Source: Streptomyces sp. NBC_00271
Lineage (GTDB): Bacteria > Actinomycetota > Actinomycetes > Streptomycetales > Streptomycetaceae
Assembly (NCBI RefSeq): GCF_036178845.1
Contig: NZ_CP108070.1
Span: 1,922,001-1,986,000, forward strand
Reading direction: 5' to 3'
Length of the DNA: 64,000 bases
Numbering within the stretch: position 1 is the first letter of the stretch; each line of letters begins with the position of its first letter. A program made the position numbers and the translations under genes. This document shows, one piece after another, positions 53,678 through 63,270 of the stretch. The notes below the pieces were generated by a model. That model was given only the letters and a program-made list of their open reading frames with translations. It did not search any database and was not told where the DNA came from.

Positions 53678-54459
53678 GAACCGACCCCTCCCCGCCCGGG
53701 CCGCAGATGCACAGGCCGCCCGATTCCACCGCAGCTCCCGACCGTCTCGCAACCCGGTTCCCGCGCGCCCGCAGTTCAGCGCATACTCCGACGGGCGGCC
53801 GCCGCTGCACGACGGGGCCGCGCCCCACCCTGCCCGACCGCCCTGTCCCGAGGCTGGCTGGCTATCGGCCGGCCCCGGCCATGCGGCGGCCAGGCAGCCG
53901 AGGACGTTCGCTCGTACCGGGCTGGGGAGATAGGCGTGTACGCCGACAAGGGGGGACCTGACAGGTCCGAATCCTAATGGGCGGCGAAGCGAGTCATTGC
54001 TATCCGAATCCGGAGTGAGAGCTCTTTCGACAGACCGCGAGGCTCGCCTCAGCAGCGGTTCCGGTCAGGACGAAGATCTCATCTGCCACCAGGGCAGGAA
54101 GTCCTCTACTGAGAGCGATCTGGTTCCGGCCGGAACCGTTCGCAGCCTCCCATCTTCGCGGGCACAGCAGCACCTCGCGCGGACAAAATGCCCTCCGAGT
54201 GGGTCTTAGCAGGCCCAGTTCAGATCACGTCACCAGGCGGTTCGCACCGAGCGCTTCGATGGTCGTGGCCTGAGCCGACCGCACGGAGCACCTTTCACCG
54301 CGTCGCGAGCCTGAGAGCTCTCACGAAGACGAAGGACCGTGCAGTTAGCTGGGGTTGCGAACGGCTGGTGGGATGTTGTGCCTCGAGCACTTCCATTAGG
54401 GAGCACGCGCACCCTGCACAGGCTCTGGCCTGCATGAACAGCGGATCACCAGGGAGAAC
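53678..54459. other. Gene-free stretch upstream of the second IS110 transposase
   Basis: No convincing gene. The right part would hold the left end and possible guide-RNA region of the IS110 element that follows. GGTTCCGGCCGGAACC (54122-54137) is a perfect 16-bp palindrome. No similarity to the left-end region at 42048-42141 was seen. Confidence 0.4.
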
Positions 54460-55710
54460 ATGATGGAAATCGCAGGGTTACCAGTGCCGGTGTTCTGCGG
54501 GGTGGACTGGGCAGAAGACCACCACGATGTCGCGCTCGTCAACGCCGGCGGAACACGGCTCGCCAAGCTGCGAATCAACGACGATGCTGCTGGATTCACC
54601 CAGCTCGCGGCGCTGCTGACCGAGCACGGAGACGGCAAGGATCACCCGATCCCGGTCGCGATCGAGACGTCCCGGGGACTACTGGTCGCCTGTTTGCGCG
54701 CGACGGGACGCCCAGTGTTCGCGATCAATCCGCTGGCGGCGGCCCGCTATCGAGACCGGCACTCAGTTGCGAGGAAGAAGTCGGACGCCATCGACGCTGC
54801 TGCCCTGGCGAACATCCTGCGCACTGACATGGCCGCCCACCGGCCTCTGCCGAAGGATTCCGAGCTGGCCCAGGCGATTGCGGTGCTCGCCCGAGCCCAG
54901 CAGGACGCGGTCTGGGACCACTGCCAGGCACACAACAAACTCCGCTCTCAGCTGCGTGAGTTCTACCCTGCGATCCTTGCCGCCTTCGCTGACAAACGCG
55001 AGGGCATCTGCTCGCCCGAGGCCCGGACCATCCTGGCCGCGGCGCCGACGCCCACAGCGGCGGCCCGCCTCACACGACGACGTCTGCAGTCCCTGCTCAA
55101 ACAGGCTGGACGCCTGCGCGGCATCGAAGTCGAAGCCGACCGGCTCCACGAGGTCCTCCACCGCGAGTACCTCCACCAACCACCCCTGGTCGAGGATGCC
55201 TTCGGCCGGCAGACCACCGCCTTGCTGCGTCAGCTGGAAGCAGCCTGCACCAATGCCGACCAGCTCGAAGCCGCCACAAGGGAGACTTTCGAGCAGCATC
55301 CGGACGCCCCGATCGTCTCCAGCTTTCCGGGCCTGGGGTCCCTGACCGGGGCCCGGGTCCTGGCCGAGATCGGCGATGACCGGGCTCGTTTCACGACCGC
55401 CACAGCAATGAAGGCATACGCCGGCAGTGCACCGGTCACCCGGGCGAGCGGCAAAAGCTGCACGGTGATGGCCCGCCGGGTCAAGAACCAGCGGCTGGCC
55501 GCCGTCGGCTATGTCTGAGCCTTCGCCTCACTGACCGCCTCCCCGGGTGCCAGAGCCCACTATGACCGTCGCAAAGAAGCAGGTGACCGCCACATCGCCG
55601 CCCAGCGCAACCTCTTCAACCGCTTCATGGGGATGCTCTTCTACTGCCTCCAACACGGCGAGTGCTACGACGAGGAGAAGGCCTTTCCCAACCAGTCTGG
55701 AGGAGACCTC
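54460..55710 (+). pseudogene. IS110-family transposase with premature stop and truncated end
   Basis: ATG 54460 (GGGAG upstream). RuvC-like DEDD domain: VFCGVDWAEDHHDVALVNAG (first Asp), VAIETSRGLLVACLRA (Glu), ARKKSDAIDAAALANILR (Asp pair). Tnp_20 domain: IVSSFPGLGSLTGARVLAEI, AYAGSAPVTRASGKS. A TGA at 55516-55518 stands where Trp is expected. The same frame then continues AFASLTASPGARAHYDRRKE, AAQRNLFNRFMGMLFYCLQH to about 55710, where IS5 sequence begins. The part after the stop carries the Ser region needed by IS110 recombinases, so the element is inactive. Confidence 0.85.
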
Positions 55711-55724
55711 CCGGCACAAGCCGC

Positions 55725-56182
55725 TTGACGCGTTACCTGCGTGGGATGTCTGTCGACCGGGGCAAGAAAGGCTCGAAGATCCACCTGATCACCGAGCGGA
55801 CTGGTCTGCCCCTCTCCGTCGGCATATCGGGCGCCAACCTCCACGACAACCAGGCCCTGCAGCCCCTGGTCCGCGGGATCCCGCCGACTCCCGCCGCGGC
55901 CCACGCCGACGCAAGCCCGCCAAGCTGCACGCCGAGAAGGGTTACGACTACGACCACCTGCGTCGATGGCTGCGCAAGCGCGGCATCACGCACCGCATCG
56001 CACGCAAGGGCATCGAATCCTCCACACGGCTGGGCCGCCACCGCTGGACGATCGAGCGCACCATGGCCTGGCTCGGCGGCGGCCGTCGGCTCCACCGCCG
56101 CTACGAACGCAAAGCCGAACACTTCCTGGCCTTCACCGCCATCGCCTGCACCCTCATTCGCTACCGCCGACTCACCAAATGA
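55725..56182 (+). pseudogene. IS5-family transposase C-terminal fragment
   Basis: The frame reads MSVDRGKKGSKIHLITERTG, LPLSVGISGANLHDNQALQP, LVRGIPP (first Asp region and second Asp missing or shifted). One base over, it reads KPAKLHAEKGYDYDHLRRWL, RKRGITHRIARKGIESS, RHRWTIERTMAWLGGGRRLH and RRLTK to a stop at 56182. The RWxIERTxxWL(G) motif carries the DDE Glu. The N-terminal half is missing and there is a frameshift. It abuts the IS110 relic on the left and the tRNA-like end on the right. Confidence 0.75.
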
Positions 56183-56200
56183 GACGACGTCTAAAGCGGG

Positions 56201-56232
56201 GTGCCGCAGGTTCGAATCCTGTGGGGGCACCA
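56201..56232 (+). other. 3' end of a tRNA gene (tRNA-Arg-like), probable attachment site
   Basis: GTGCCGCAGGTTCGAATCCT continues to GTGGGGGCACCA: a T-arm (GCAGG-TTCGAAT-CCTGT), the 3' acceptor strand and an encoded CCA. It resembles the 3' third of an actinobacterial tRNA-Arg. No 5' two thirds lie upstream, where IS5 sequence ends 19 nt earlier. A tRNA 3' end alone is the classic trace of integration by an ICE or prophage (att site). A terminator hairpin follows at 56237. Confidence 0.65.
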
Positions 56233-56236
56233 GGCA

Positions 56237-56270
56237 AAAGGCCCCGGACCGATCTTGGTCCGGGGCCTTT
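56237..56270 (+). terminator. 14-bp perfect hairpin after the tRNA end
   Basis: AAAGGCCCCGGACC (56237-56250) pairs exactly with 56257-56270 around GATCTT, giving a stem flanked by A and T runs. It is the normal rho-independent terminator of the tRNA gene. Confidence 0.85.
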
Positions 56271-56283
56271 GATCGCCTGACTG

Positions 56284-57126
56284 TCACCGCGAATCAGACC
56301 GGGACTCGTAGTGCAGGCTGTGGAAACGACCGTCCTTCTCGCGCCCTGCGGGGTCGCCTCCCAGCGCCCGTACCGCCTCGATCGCATACCGCTGTTCCCG
56401 CTCGTCGGTGAAGAGACGCTGCGGATAGGTGTGGGCGACATCGACGGTGGTGCTCAGACCATGCGCGGCCAGTGCCCGGACGATCGGGTGGTACGACACG
56501 GTCCGCAGAACGAACGCGCTGACCCACACCGGCCTTCTGACACTGCCCAGCAGTGCCCTGAATGTGCGGGCGGTGATATAGCTGCCGCCGCCTGTCAGCG
56601 TGATGAGACCGACCTCGGCGAGCGCGCGCCTCAGACCGGTACTGGGTGAGCTCTGTTCCAGGTCATCGGTAAAGGCGGCGTCCAACAGTCCCACTCCGAG
56701 CGCGTACTGCACGGCGGGTGCCGCGACGTCCAGGCCGAAGACAGGTACTGCGTCCGGTCGGCGTCGCTCGGCATAGAACTCCTTGTCCCCTGCGGCGAGT
56801 TCTGCCGTCGACATCGTCTGGCAAGCAGGAGAGGTGTACCGCTCGTACATCTCCGCCAGCGTGACGTCGTGGTTGAGCAGCGCGGCATTGATCCCGTACG
56901 AGCAGCACACGTCCAGCACGGCCGGCCTGCCGCGGTGCCCATCGTCGAGCGCCGCCCGGTCGGTTGCTACCCGCCGGAAGACCGGCTGGGCATGATGCGG
57001 GATCTCGTACTCAAGCGGGGCCAACCGCTGGAAGTACGCGCGGGGGTCCGGACGGTCATAGATGTCATCGAACCGCGATTTGCCGCCCGCCACACCGTCG
57101 GTACCACCAGGGTCGGACTCGACCAT
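56284..57126 (-). CDS. SAM-methyltransferase-like protein
   Basis: 280 residues. ATG 57126 has GGAGG about 12 nt upstream. After FDDIYDRPDPRAYFQRLAPL, EYEIPHHAQPVFRRV comes a SAM-motif-like strand-loop PAVLDVCCSYGINAALLNHD (about 72-91), with Cys-Cys where Gly-(T/S)-G is usual. Then YERYTSPACQTMSTAELAAG, VFGLDVAAPAVQYALGVGLL (second Asp), GLITLTGGGSYITARTFRAL. The order of motifs fits a class I methyltransferase fold, but the altered glycine loop makes activity uncertain. It lies just right of the tRNA-derived attachment site. Confidence 0.6.
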   Translation of the reverse strand: MVESDPGGTDGVAGGKSRFDDIYDRPDPRAYFQRLAPLEYEIPHHAQPVFRRVATDRAALDDGHRGRPAVLDVCCSYGINAALLNHDVTLAEMYERYTSPACQTMSTAELAAGDKEFYAERRRPDAVPVFGLDVAAPAVQYALGVGLLDAAFTDDLEQSSPSTGLRRALAEVGLITLTGGGSYITARTFRALLGSVRRPVWVSAFVLRTVSYHPIVRALAAHGLSTTVDVAHTYPQRLFTDEREQRYAIEAVRALGGDPAGREKDGRFHSLHYESRSDSR

Positions 57127-57369
57127 TTCATACCCCTCCTCCCAGAACATGGATTTACGTCCATCATGTCCCGCCTTCCGTGCTGGGGACGCCCGCCGCG
57201 CACGGCGCAGCACAGAGCACACCGGGTCGCGATTCAGCCGCTGCCGACACCACAGGGGGATTCTCCGTAGCACCGCGACCGCCGCTCAGGCGCAATCGGT
57301 GCGGCGGACCCACAGTGGCCGCATGGGCGCCGAAAAACCGGACTCACGTAGCGGAGGAGGATGGGCCGG

Positions 57370-57598
57370 ATGGATGAACACTTCGTCTGGGTGACGACGC
57401 GCCGCATTCGGTCGGGCGCCCTCGATGACTTCGAGAAGGCGTGGCGGCCGGCCACCCATCCGCAGGGTATGCACCGCGCCTTCGCGTACTGGTCCGAGGA
57501 CAGACAGGAGATCACCGGGGTATCCCCGGCGTGGCGCAGCTGTCGTCCACTGGGATAGCACCGCTCACGACGAGTCCTTCCGATTTATCAATACCTAG
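57370..57598 (+). pseudogene. Antibiotic-biosynthesis-monooxygenase-like fragment
   Basis: ATG 57370 (MDEHFVWVTTRRIRSGALDD) with GGAGGATGGGCCGG upstream, then FEKAWRPATHPQGMHRAFAY, WSEDRQEITGVS, the first 60 residues of an ABM-fold small protein. The frame then shifts and reads VVHWDSTAHDESFRFINT to a stop at 57596-57598. About half of the normal length remains. Confidence 0.45.
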
Positions 57599-57804
57599 GC
57601 CACCAGTGCCGTGTGCGCCGGGGCCTGTCTCGACGCCGCGGCCCGCCACCCGCTCGTGCGGGCTCTGCCGGTGCACGTGATCGTCGTGACCGACGCCTGC
57701 CGGGACGCCACCGCGGCCGTCACGTCGGCAGCGAGTGCGACTAGTAACATTGCAGAACTACTTTCGATACAAAACCACTACCGGACCACCGGAGAGGCGA
57801 AGCC

Positions 57805-58086
57805 GTGCCCGACCATGGGAGCCACGTCACCTTCCAGCACGGACAGGAGTTCCTGGCCGCGATCTCCGAGCGCTGGAACTACCAGATCCTTCGGGAGGTG
57901 TTCTTCGGCATCGGCCGGTTCGGCGAACTCAAGCGAGCCCTGGGTATCTCGGCGAACATCCTGACCGCGCGGCTCAACAGCCTGACCGAGCTGGGCCTGC
58001 TCACCAAACGCGCCTACCGCCCGGACAAGCCCTGGTACGAGTACGAGCTCACCGGCATAACGCTACTAGTTTCAAAGCACTACTAG
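57805..58086 (+). CDS. HxlR family regulator, C-terminally truncated
   Basis: 93 residues from GTG 57805 (GGAGAGG upstream). Winged-helix of the HxlR type: ISERWNYQILREVFFGIGRF, GELKRALGISANILTARLNS, LTELGLLTKRAYRPDKPWYE, YELT. The usual C-terminal GxxLxPVLxAxxxWG helix is replaced by GITLLVSKHY. The DNA at that point (58059-58085) has two CTACTAG copies and resembles the operator-like sequence upstream of the gene. It probably ended in a deletion. DNA binding may remain but dimerisation could suffer. Confidence 0.7.
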   Translation: MPDHGSHVTFQHGQEFLAAISERWNYQILREVFFGIGRFGELKRALGISANILTARLNSLTELGLLTKRAYRPDKPWYEYELTGITLLVSKHY

Positions 58087-58357
58087 ACCGCAGGGGGCCT
58101 CGAACCGAGGCCGTCCGGCCCCGCGGGAGCCGCTCCCTTCCCCTCCCTCCGCTGATCGGCACCGCCTTCCTTGGCGGACGTCGGCCGCAGAGTCGAGGCC
58201 TCGACCGGCTGGTGGCAGCTGCTGCATGCGAGGTACGGATTGGTCGGGTTGCCGCACGTGGTGTGCATCAGCGGGTGATGCGTGATGTCGGTATCGGTCG
58301 CGTAGGTCTCGGCCCAACGGGTAGTTAGAACGCATCCTCGGTCGCAGAGGACTGATC

Positions 58358-58937
58358 ATGACCACGAACCGGCTCGAAGGAGTCACCGAGAAGCTGATCC
58401 CCACCTCACTGAGCCTCGGCACCATATGGCAGTACCAGCACGAGCACTTCGCCCCGACCCACCGCGTAGTACTCATCGACAGTCCCGGACACGGCAAGTC
58501 CGACGCGCTGCGCAAGATCATTGATCTCAAGGACTGCTCCGACGCGCTCGTCGAGATCCTCGACACGCTCGACATCGACAAGTGCGTCCTGGTGGGCAAC
58601 AGTTGGGGCGGCATGCTCGCCGGGGTATTCCCGGCCTACTACCCGCAGCGGACCACGGCGGCGATCAGTCCGTGGCCTGGGCCCTGCGCAGCATCCTCAT
58701 CGGCCGCAAGGACGAGCACGCCGCCTGAACACCATCAGGAACGTACCCGTCCTGATCCTCGCCGGCGAGGAGGACAGCCAGTTCCCCGTGCACGTGGTGC
58801 GGAAAATGGCTGACGCCATCGAGGGAAGCACCTTCCGTGTGCTCCAGCACACCGCCCACCTCGCCGCCCGCGAGAACCCCGAAGGCGTCAACGCCGAGAT
58901 CGACGCCTTCCTCGCCGCCCTGCCCGCCGCGGCCTGA
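58358..58937 (+). pseudogene. Alpha/beta hydrolase with internal deletions
   Basis: ATG 58358. The frame reads HRVVLIDSPGHGKSDALRK, then DALVEILDTLDIDKCVLVGN, SWGGMLAGVFPAYYPQR, with the nucleophile Ser in GNSWGG. After a frameshift near 58660 comes LNTIRNVPVLILAGEEDSQF (acid), FRVLQHTAHLAARENPEGVN (His) to 58937. The oxyanion-hole HG region before the first strand and most of the cap are missing. Three catalytic residues are visible but not in one intact frame. Confidence 0.65.
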
Positions 58938-58953
58938 TCAGGAGACCACCACC

Positions 58954-59351
58954 ATGACAGACAACGCACAAGCGACGGCCGTGCCCGGCTGGGTCCTGAA
59001 GTTCATGGACGCCATCGACACCCTGGAGTTCGGTGAGGGCTTCGCGCCACTGTCCGAAGACACCGACATGTTCTTCGGCACCGCACACATCCACGGCGTC
59101 GAGGCCATCAAGGAGTTCTTCATCAAGATCGACGCGCCGCTGAACATCACCCACGAGGTCCTGGAGTTCTGGACCGCGGGCGACGGCGTCCGCCTGCTGC
59201 GCGGCGAAGCGACCATGGCCAGGAAGACCGAACCGACCAAGTGGTGCGCGCCCCGTTCATGCACATCTTCTACCTCGACCAGGAAGAGCCGGTTCGCATC
59301 CGGACACTCCGCATCACCGCGGGCCCGCTTCAGACCGATGCCGTGATGTGA
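58954..59351 (+). pseudogene. SnoaL/NTF2-like protein, frameshifted near the C-terminus
   Basis: ATG 58954 with GGAG 9-13 nt upstream, 16 nt after the hydrolase. MDAIDTLEFGEGFAPLSEDT, DMFFGTAHIHGVEAIKEFFI, ITHEVLEFWTAGDGVRLLRG, then at about 59240 one base is missing and the fold completes as VVRAPFMHIFYLDQEEPVRI, RTLRITAGPLQTDAVM to a TGA at 59349-59351. SnoaL-like proteins are small cyclases, isomerases or binding domains. Restoring one base gives about 132 residues. Confidence 0.65.
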
Positions 59352-60176
59352 CCTCGTTCCGGGGCGAGTTGTGAGTGTCCTGGGCCCCGGAACGGAGGAC
59401 GGACAGGACGAGCACCATCCGGTCTCGCGGTACTGCCGGGGATCAGCCAACGATGCCCCGCCGAAAGGCACCTTTTTCGCGGACCTGCCGTCCACGACCT
59501 GGAGCAGCTAGCTGTGATGCCGGGGACCGTGTCGTCGCCCCGGTCAGTTTGACAGTGATGGAGAACGGGTTCGCATCGAAGCGCAGTTCAGGGGCGTTCA
59601 ACGAGCTTGCGAACGGGCATGGCCCGCGTGCGGCAGCTGACCCGACGACGGCATTCGCGCGACTGCCATGAGCCCTCTGCCGGACGCAGAGGCTCGGCCT
59701 CTCGTCAGGCACCACAGGTGTCGGTGGCGATCCAGATCTCCCCGTGCGGGTTGGCGTCCTCGAGCAGTTGCAGGATCTGCTGGAGCCTGTCGTGGATCTT
59801 GGGGAACTGGGATTTCCCTGGCCGCGTGATGAGCACGGTTGCTTGAGCGGTTGTCATTGGTCGTTGTCGGCCACCGCCGAGCGGCCTCGGACGGCCCAGG
59901 CAACGGCCCATCCGGCGACCTACGAGCCGAAGGGCTTCCCGCGCTCACCAACGTGCTTGGCCCGCAACTCCTTCAGTCGGCCGCGGAACGCGTTGTGGCG
60001 GTTCTGGTCGAGGTTCGAGCAGGTGGTTGGCGCTGGTCCCACTGCACAAGCACAGGACTGGAGGCGGTTCCTGAACGCCCAGATGAAACTCGCGCCCTCA
60101 GGCGTCGTCGTGCTCGCGGGTGCAAGATCTCCGGCGCGTGTGCAGAGAGGACGCGGCGCACGTGGGCCATGCGGGC
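59352..60176. other. Gene-poor stretch
   Basis: Only one weak candidate: minus-strand 59705-59857, 50 codons, MTTAQATVLITRPGKSQFPK, IHDRLQQILQLLEDANPHGE, IWIATDTCGA. It has good composition but no ribosome site and no known family. The rest shows only arginine-rich shadow frames. Confidence 0.3.
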
Positions 60177-62978
60177 TCACGCGTCGAGATCATCGAACTG
60201 GTCGAGAAGAAAGTCGACCGGTGTCCGGCTCGGGACGGCGGATGTGCCGTCGTGGAGAAACTGTTCTGTCCAGATGACCTTGCCGCGGGTCGTGTACCGC
60301 GTTCCCCATCGCTGGGCGAACTGTGCCACCAGAAACAGCCCCCGCCCGCCTTCGTCCGTGGTCGCCGCCCGCCGTAGGCGCGGCGAGGTGCCGCTGCCGT
60401 CCGACACCTCGCAGATCAGACAGCGTCCGTGCAGCAGCCGCACACCGACCGGCGGCAAGCCGTACCGGATCGCGTTCGTGATCAGCTCGCTGAGGATCAG
60501 TTCCGTGGCGAATCCGACCTCCTCCAGTCCCCACTCCCGCAACGTCTCCCTGCACCGCGCCCGCACAGAGGGAACCGCCGCCGGGTCCGACGGCACGTCC
60601 CACTCGGCCACGCGCGAAGGCGGGAATATCCGCGTACGCGCCGCCAGCAGCGCGATGTCGTCGGAGGAGTGTGACGGCTTCAGCGCGTCGATCACCGCCT
60701 GACACGTCTCCTCCGGAGTGCGGCGCCCGGAACCGTCCAATGCCCGGCGCAGCCTCTCCATCCCGACGTCGATGTCGTGGGTGCGGTCCTCCACCAGGCC
60801 GTCGGTGTACAGCACCAGTTGTGAACCCTCTGGCAAGGAGAGCTCGGCGGTCTCGAAGGGGTAGCCGCCCAGGCCGAGCGGCGTCGAAGCCGGGACGCCA
60901 GGACAGGTGACCGTCCCGTCCGGACGCACCAACACCGGTTCCGGGTGTCCCGCACGAGCCATCGTGCAGGCCCCCGCCACCGGGTCGTAGACCGCGTAGA
61001 GACAGGTCGCTCCGGTCACCCCCTCCCCCTCGTGGCCCTCCGCGGCACCGCTCGCGTTCTCCTCGTTGTCCATGCTGACAACGAGGTCATCCAGTTTCCC
61101 GAGCACCTCGTCAACGGGGAGGTCCAGGGTGGAGAAGTTGTGCACCGCGGTGCGCAGCCGGCCCATCGTCGCCGCCGCGTGCAGCCCGTGACCGACGACG
61201 TCACCCATGACCAGGGCCACCCGAGCGCCCGGAAGCGGGATGACGTCGAACCAGTCCCCGCCCACCCCCGCCTCCGCGGGCAGATACCGCCAGGCCACCT
61301 CCAGTGCGTCCTGATCCGGATGTGCCCGCGGCAACAGACTGCGCTGCAGCGTCACCGCCATCGCGTGCTCCCGGGTGAACCTCCGAGCATTGTCGATGGC
61401 CAGGGCCGCCCGCACGGCCAGTTCCTCCGCGAAGGAGAGATCCTCCGGCTGGAACGCCGGGGAATCCACTGTCCGGTAGAAGTTCACCACGCCCAGCGGC
61501 ACGTTCCGCGCCTGCAGCGGTACGGTCACCAACGAACGCAACCCGCACTCCAGGGCCTTGCGGGCGCGCTCCGGATCCTGCTCCCGCCAGCCATGTGCCT
61601 GCCGCAGGTCCGCCTCCAGCATGACCCGTCGCTCCTGCAGCGTCCGCATTTGCGGCGTTCGGCGCGAGAACGTGATCACTTTGCCCAGCGGATACACCGG
61701 GATCATCCGCTGCTCACCGCCGATCGCCGCCCGGCGCAGATGCCGCCAGCCCTCCGCCGTCGGCTCCCACCCCCGCAGTACCGCGTCGAGCAGGTCCACC
61801 GTCACCAGGTCGGCGAACTGCGGCGCCGCAACGTCGGCCAGTTCCTGCGCCGTACGTCCCACGTCCAGCGTCGTGCCAATCCGCACCCCGGCCTCGTACA
61901 GCAGCTTCAGCCGCTCCCGCGCGACCTCGGCCCGCCCCGAGACCGCCGCCAGCTCCGTGGTGTCCCGCAGGGTCACCACGCTGCCTCCCCGGTCGGCCTG
62001 GGGGTACGTTGGCCGCTTGTTGACCGCCAGCAATCGGTCCCCTGCGAGATGCACCTCATCGGTGACCACCTCCGGCGACGACAGCAGACGCGTGATCGGC
62101 TCCGGCAGTCCCAGCTCCCGCACCGGGCGCCCCTGCACGTCCGCCGGCAGGTCGAGCAGACGCCTCGTCTCGTCGTTGGCCAACAGCAGTCGTCCGTCGG
62201 TGTCGGTGATCAGCACTCCTTCCCGCACCGCGTGCAGGACCGCGTCGTGGTGCTCGTACAGCTGCGCCAGCTCCGCCGGGGCCAGGCCGTGCGTCTGCCG
62301 CCGCAGCCGCCGGGCCACCAGCGTCGTTCCCGTCATGGACAGCGCCAGCGTGGCCGCGCCGCTCCCCAGGATGATCGGCAGCTGCGGCAGCCACAGTGCC
62401 GCCACGTTCTTGACCGTGATTCCGGCAGAGACCAGGCCGACCACCTCGCCGCGCGAGTCGGTCACCGGGACCACGGCCTGCACGGCCGTCCCTTTGCCCG
62501 CGGGCAGAGGCGGCCCGCCGGCCTGCTCGACGACGGTATGGCCCTTCAGCGCCGGTGCGATCGTGCCGACAAACTTCTTGCCGATCTCCCGCGGATAGGG
62601 ATACGTGTAACGAATCCCCCGCGTGTTCATGGCGACGACGAAGTCCACACCCGTGCGTTTCCGCACCTCCTCGGCCCGCGGCTGGAGCACCGCCGTCGGA
62701 TCAGGGCTCCGCAGCGCCTCGGCCGTGCCAGGGGCAGACGCGAACGACTGGGCCGCGACGACCGACTCACGACGCCCCCGTTGCAGCGCGTCACTCGACG
62801 TCTGGAGCACCACGGCCGCCACCGCGGCCACGACCAGCAGGACCACGATGACGACCTGGAGAAGGAATACCTGACCGGCCATACTGCGCAGGTCCAACCG
62901 GGAAGCCCGGTGTTGCCGCGAGCGTCCGATGAGCGGATGACGTTCCGGGCTCCGAGGGCGCCCAGAAAATACCTCCAT
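60177..62978 (-). CDS. Membrane sensor PP2C phosphatase (PAS-GAF-SpoIIE-HATPase)
   Basis: 933 residues, intact. TM1 about 36-60 (LLQVVIVVLLVVAAVAAVVL). Extracytoplasmic sensor to about 195 (TGVDFVVAMNTRGIRYTYPY, PREIGKKFVGTI), resembling the citrate/malate-type Cache domain. TM2 about 197-220. PAS about 240-345 (VREGVLITDTDGRLLLANDE). GAF about 365-540. SpoIIE/PP2C about 570-790 with metal motifs GVGGDWFDVIPLPG and MGDVVGHGLHAAATMG. C-terminal HATPase about 800-925 (ELILSELITNAIRYGLPPVG, EGGRGLFLVAQFAQRWGTRY), an anti-sigma-factor kinase type domain. It likely dephosphorylates and phosphorylates an anti-anti-sigma factor in response to an external ligand. No partner gene is adjacent. Confidence 0.95.
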   Translation of the reverse strand: MEVFSGRPRSPERHPLIGRSRQHRASRLDLRSMAGQVFLLQVVIVVLLVVAAVAAVVLQTSSDALQRGRRESVVAAQSFASAPGTAEALRSPDPTAVLQPRAEEVRKRTGVDFVVAMNTRGIRYTYPYPREIGKKFVGTIAPALKGHTVVEQAGGPPLPAGKGTAVQAVVPVTDSRGEVVGLVSAGITVKNVAALWLPQLPIILGSGAATLALSMTGTTLVARRLRRQTHGLAPAELAQLYEHHDAVLHAVREGVLITDTDGRLLLANDETRRLLDLPADVQGRPVRELGLPEPITRLLSSPEVVTDEVHLAGDRLLAVNKRPTYPQADRGGSVVTLRDTTELAAVSGRAEVARERLKLLYEAGVRIGTTLDVGRTAQELADVAAPQFADLVTVDLLDAVLRGWEPTAEGWRHLRRAAIGGEQRMIPVYPLGKVITFSRRTPQMRTLQERRVMLEADLRQAHGWREQDPERARKALECGLRSLVTVPLQARNVPLGVVNFYRTVDSPAFQPEDLSFAEELAVRAALAIDNARRFTREHAMAVTLQRSLLPRAHPDQDALEVAWRYLPAEAGVGGDWFDVIPLPGARVALVMGDVVGHGLHAAATMGRLRTAVHNFSTLDLPVDEVLGKLDDLVVSMDNEENASGAAEGHEGEGVTGATCLYAVYDPVAGACTMARAGHPEPVLVRPDGTVTCPGVPASTPLGLGGYPFETAELSLPEGSQLVLYTDGLVEDRTHDIDVGMERLRRALDGSGRRTPEETCQAVIDALKPSHSSDDIALLAARTRIFPPSRVAEWDVPSDPAAVPSVRARCRETLREWGLEEVGFATELILSELITNAIRYGLPPVGVRLLHGRCLICEVSDGSGTSPRLRRAATTDEGGRGLFLVAQFAQRWGTRYTTRGKVIWTEQFLHDGTSAVPSRTPVDFLLDQFDDLDA

Positions 62979-63270
62979 ACACCCTTGATAACACCGCCGC
63001 GGGGAAGCCGACGCCGATCACGTCCGTCGCGCCGCCGCATTACCGAGTTCGGCACTTCAGGGCGACGGTGGTGGGCCGAGGCAGACGCCCCTGGCGCGGC
63101 GTTCAGTCCGCCTCGGCCCGGCCGGGGTGCGCCTTGCGACGGGTACTGGACCAGCCTGGGCACGTGCGGTGTGCAACCTCGCCGCCGCTGATGGGGATCC
63201 CGAAATTCGCTCTGTCTGCAGTTCCGTGAATCCCCAGGTCAGGGGCCGGACGGGGGATCGCTTCGGCAGT

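Noticed and set aside
54122..54137. Perfect palindrome GGTTCCGGCCGGAACC as an attachment site
   Set aside because: There is no second copy in the window and no integrase nearby, so no support beyond the symmetry itself.
60945..63191. 748-codon open frame on the plus strand
   Set aside because: It lies antisense to the intact SpoIIE phosphatase and is Arg/His/Pro-rich with no motif.
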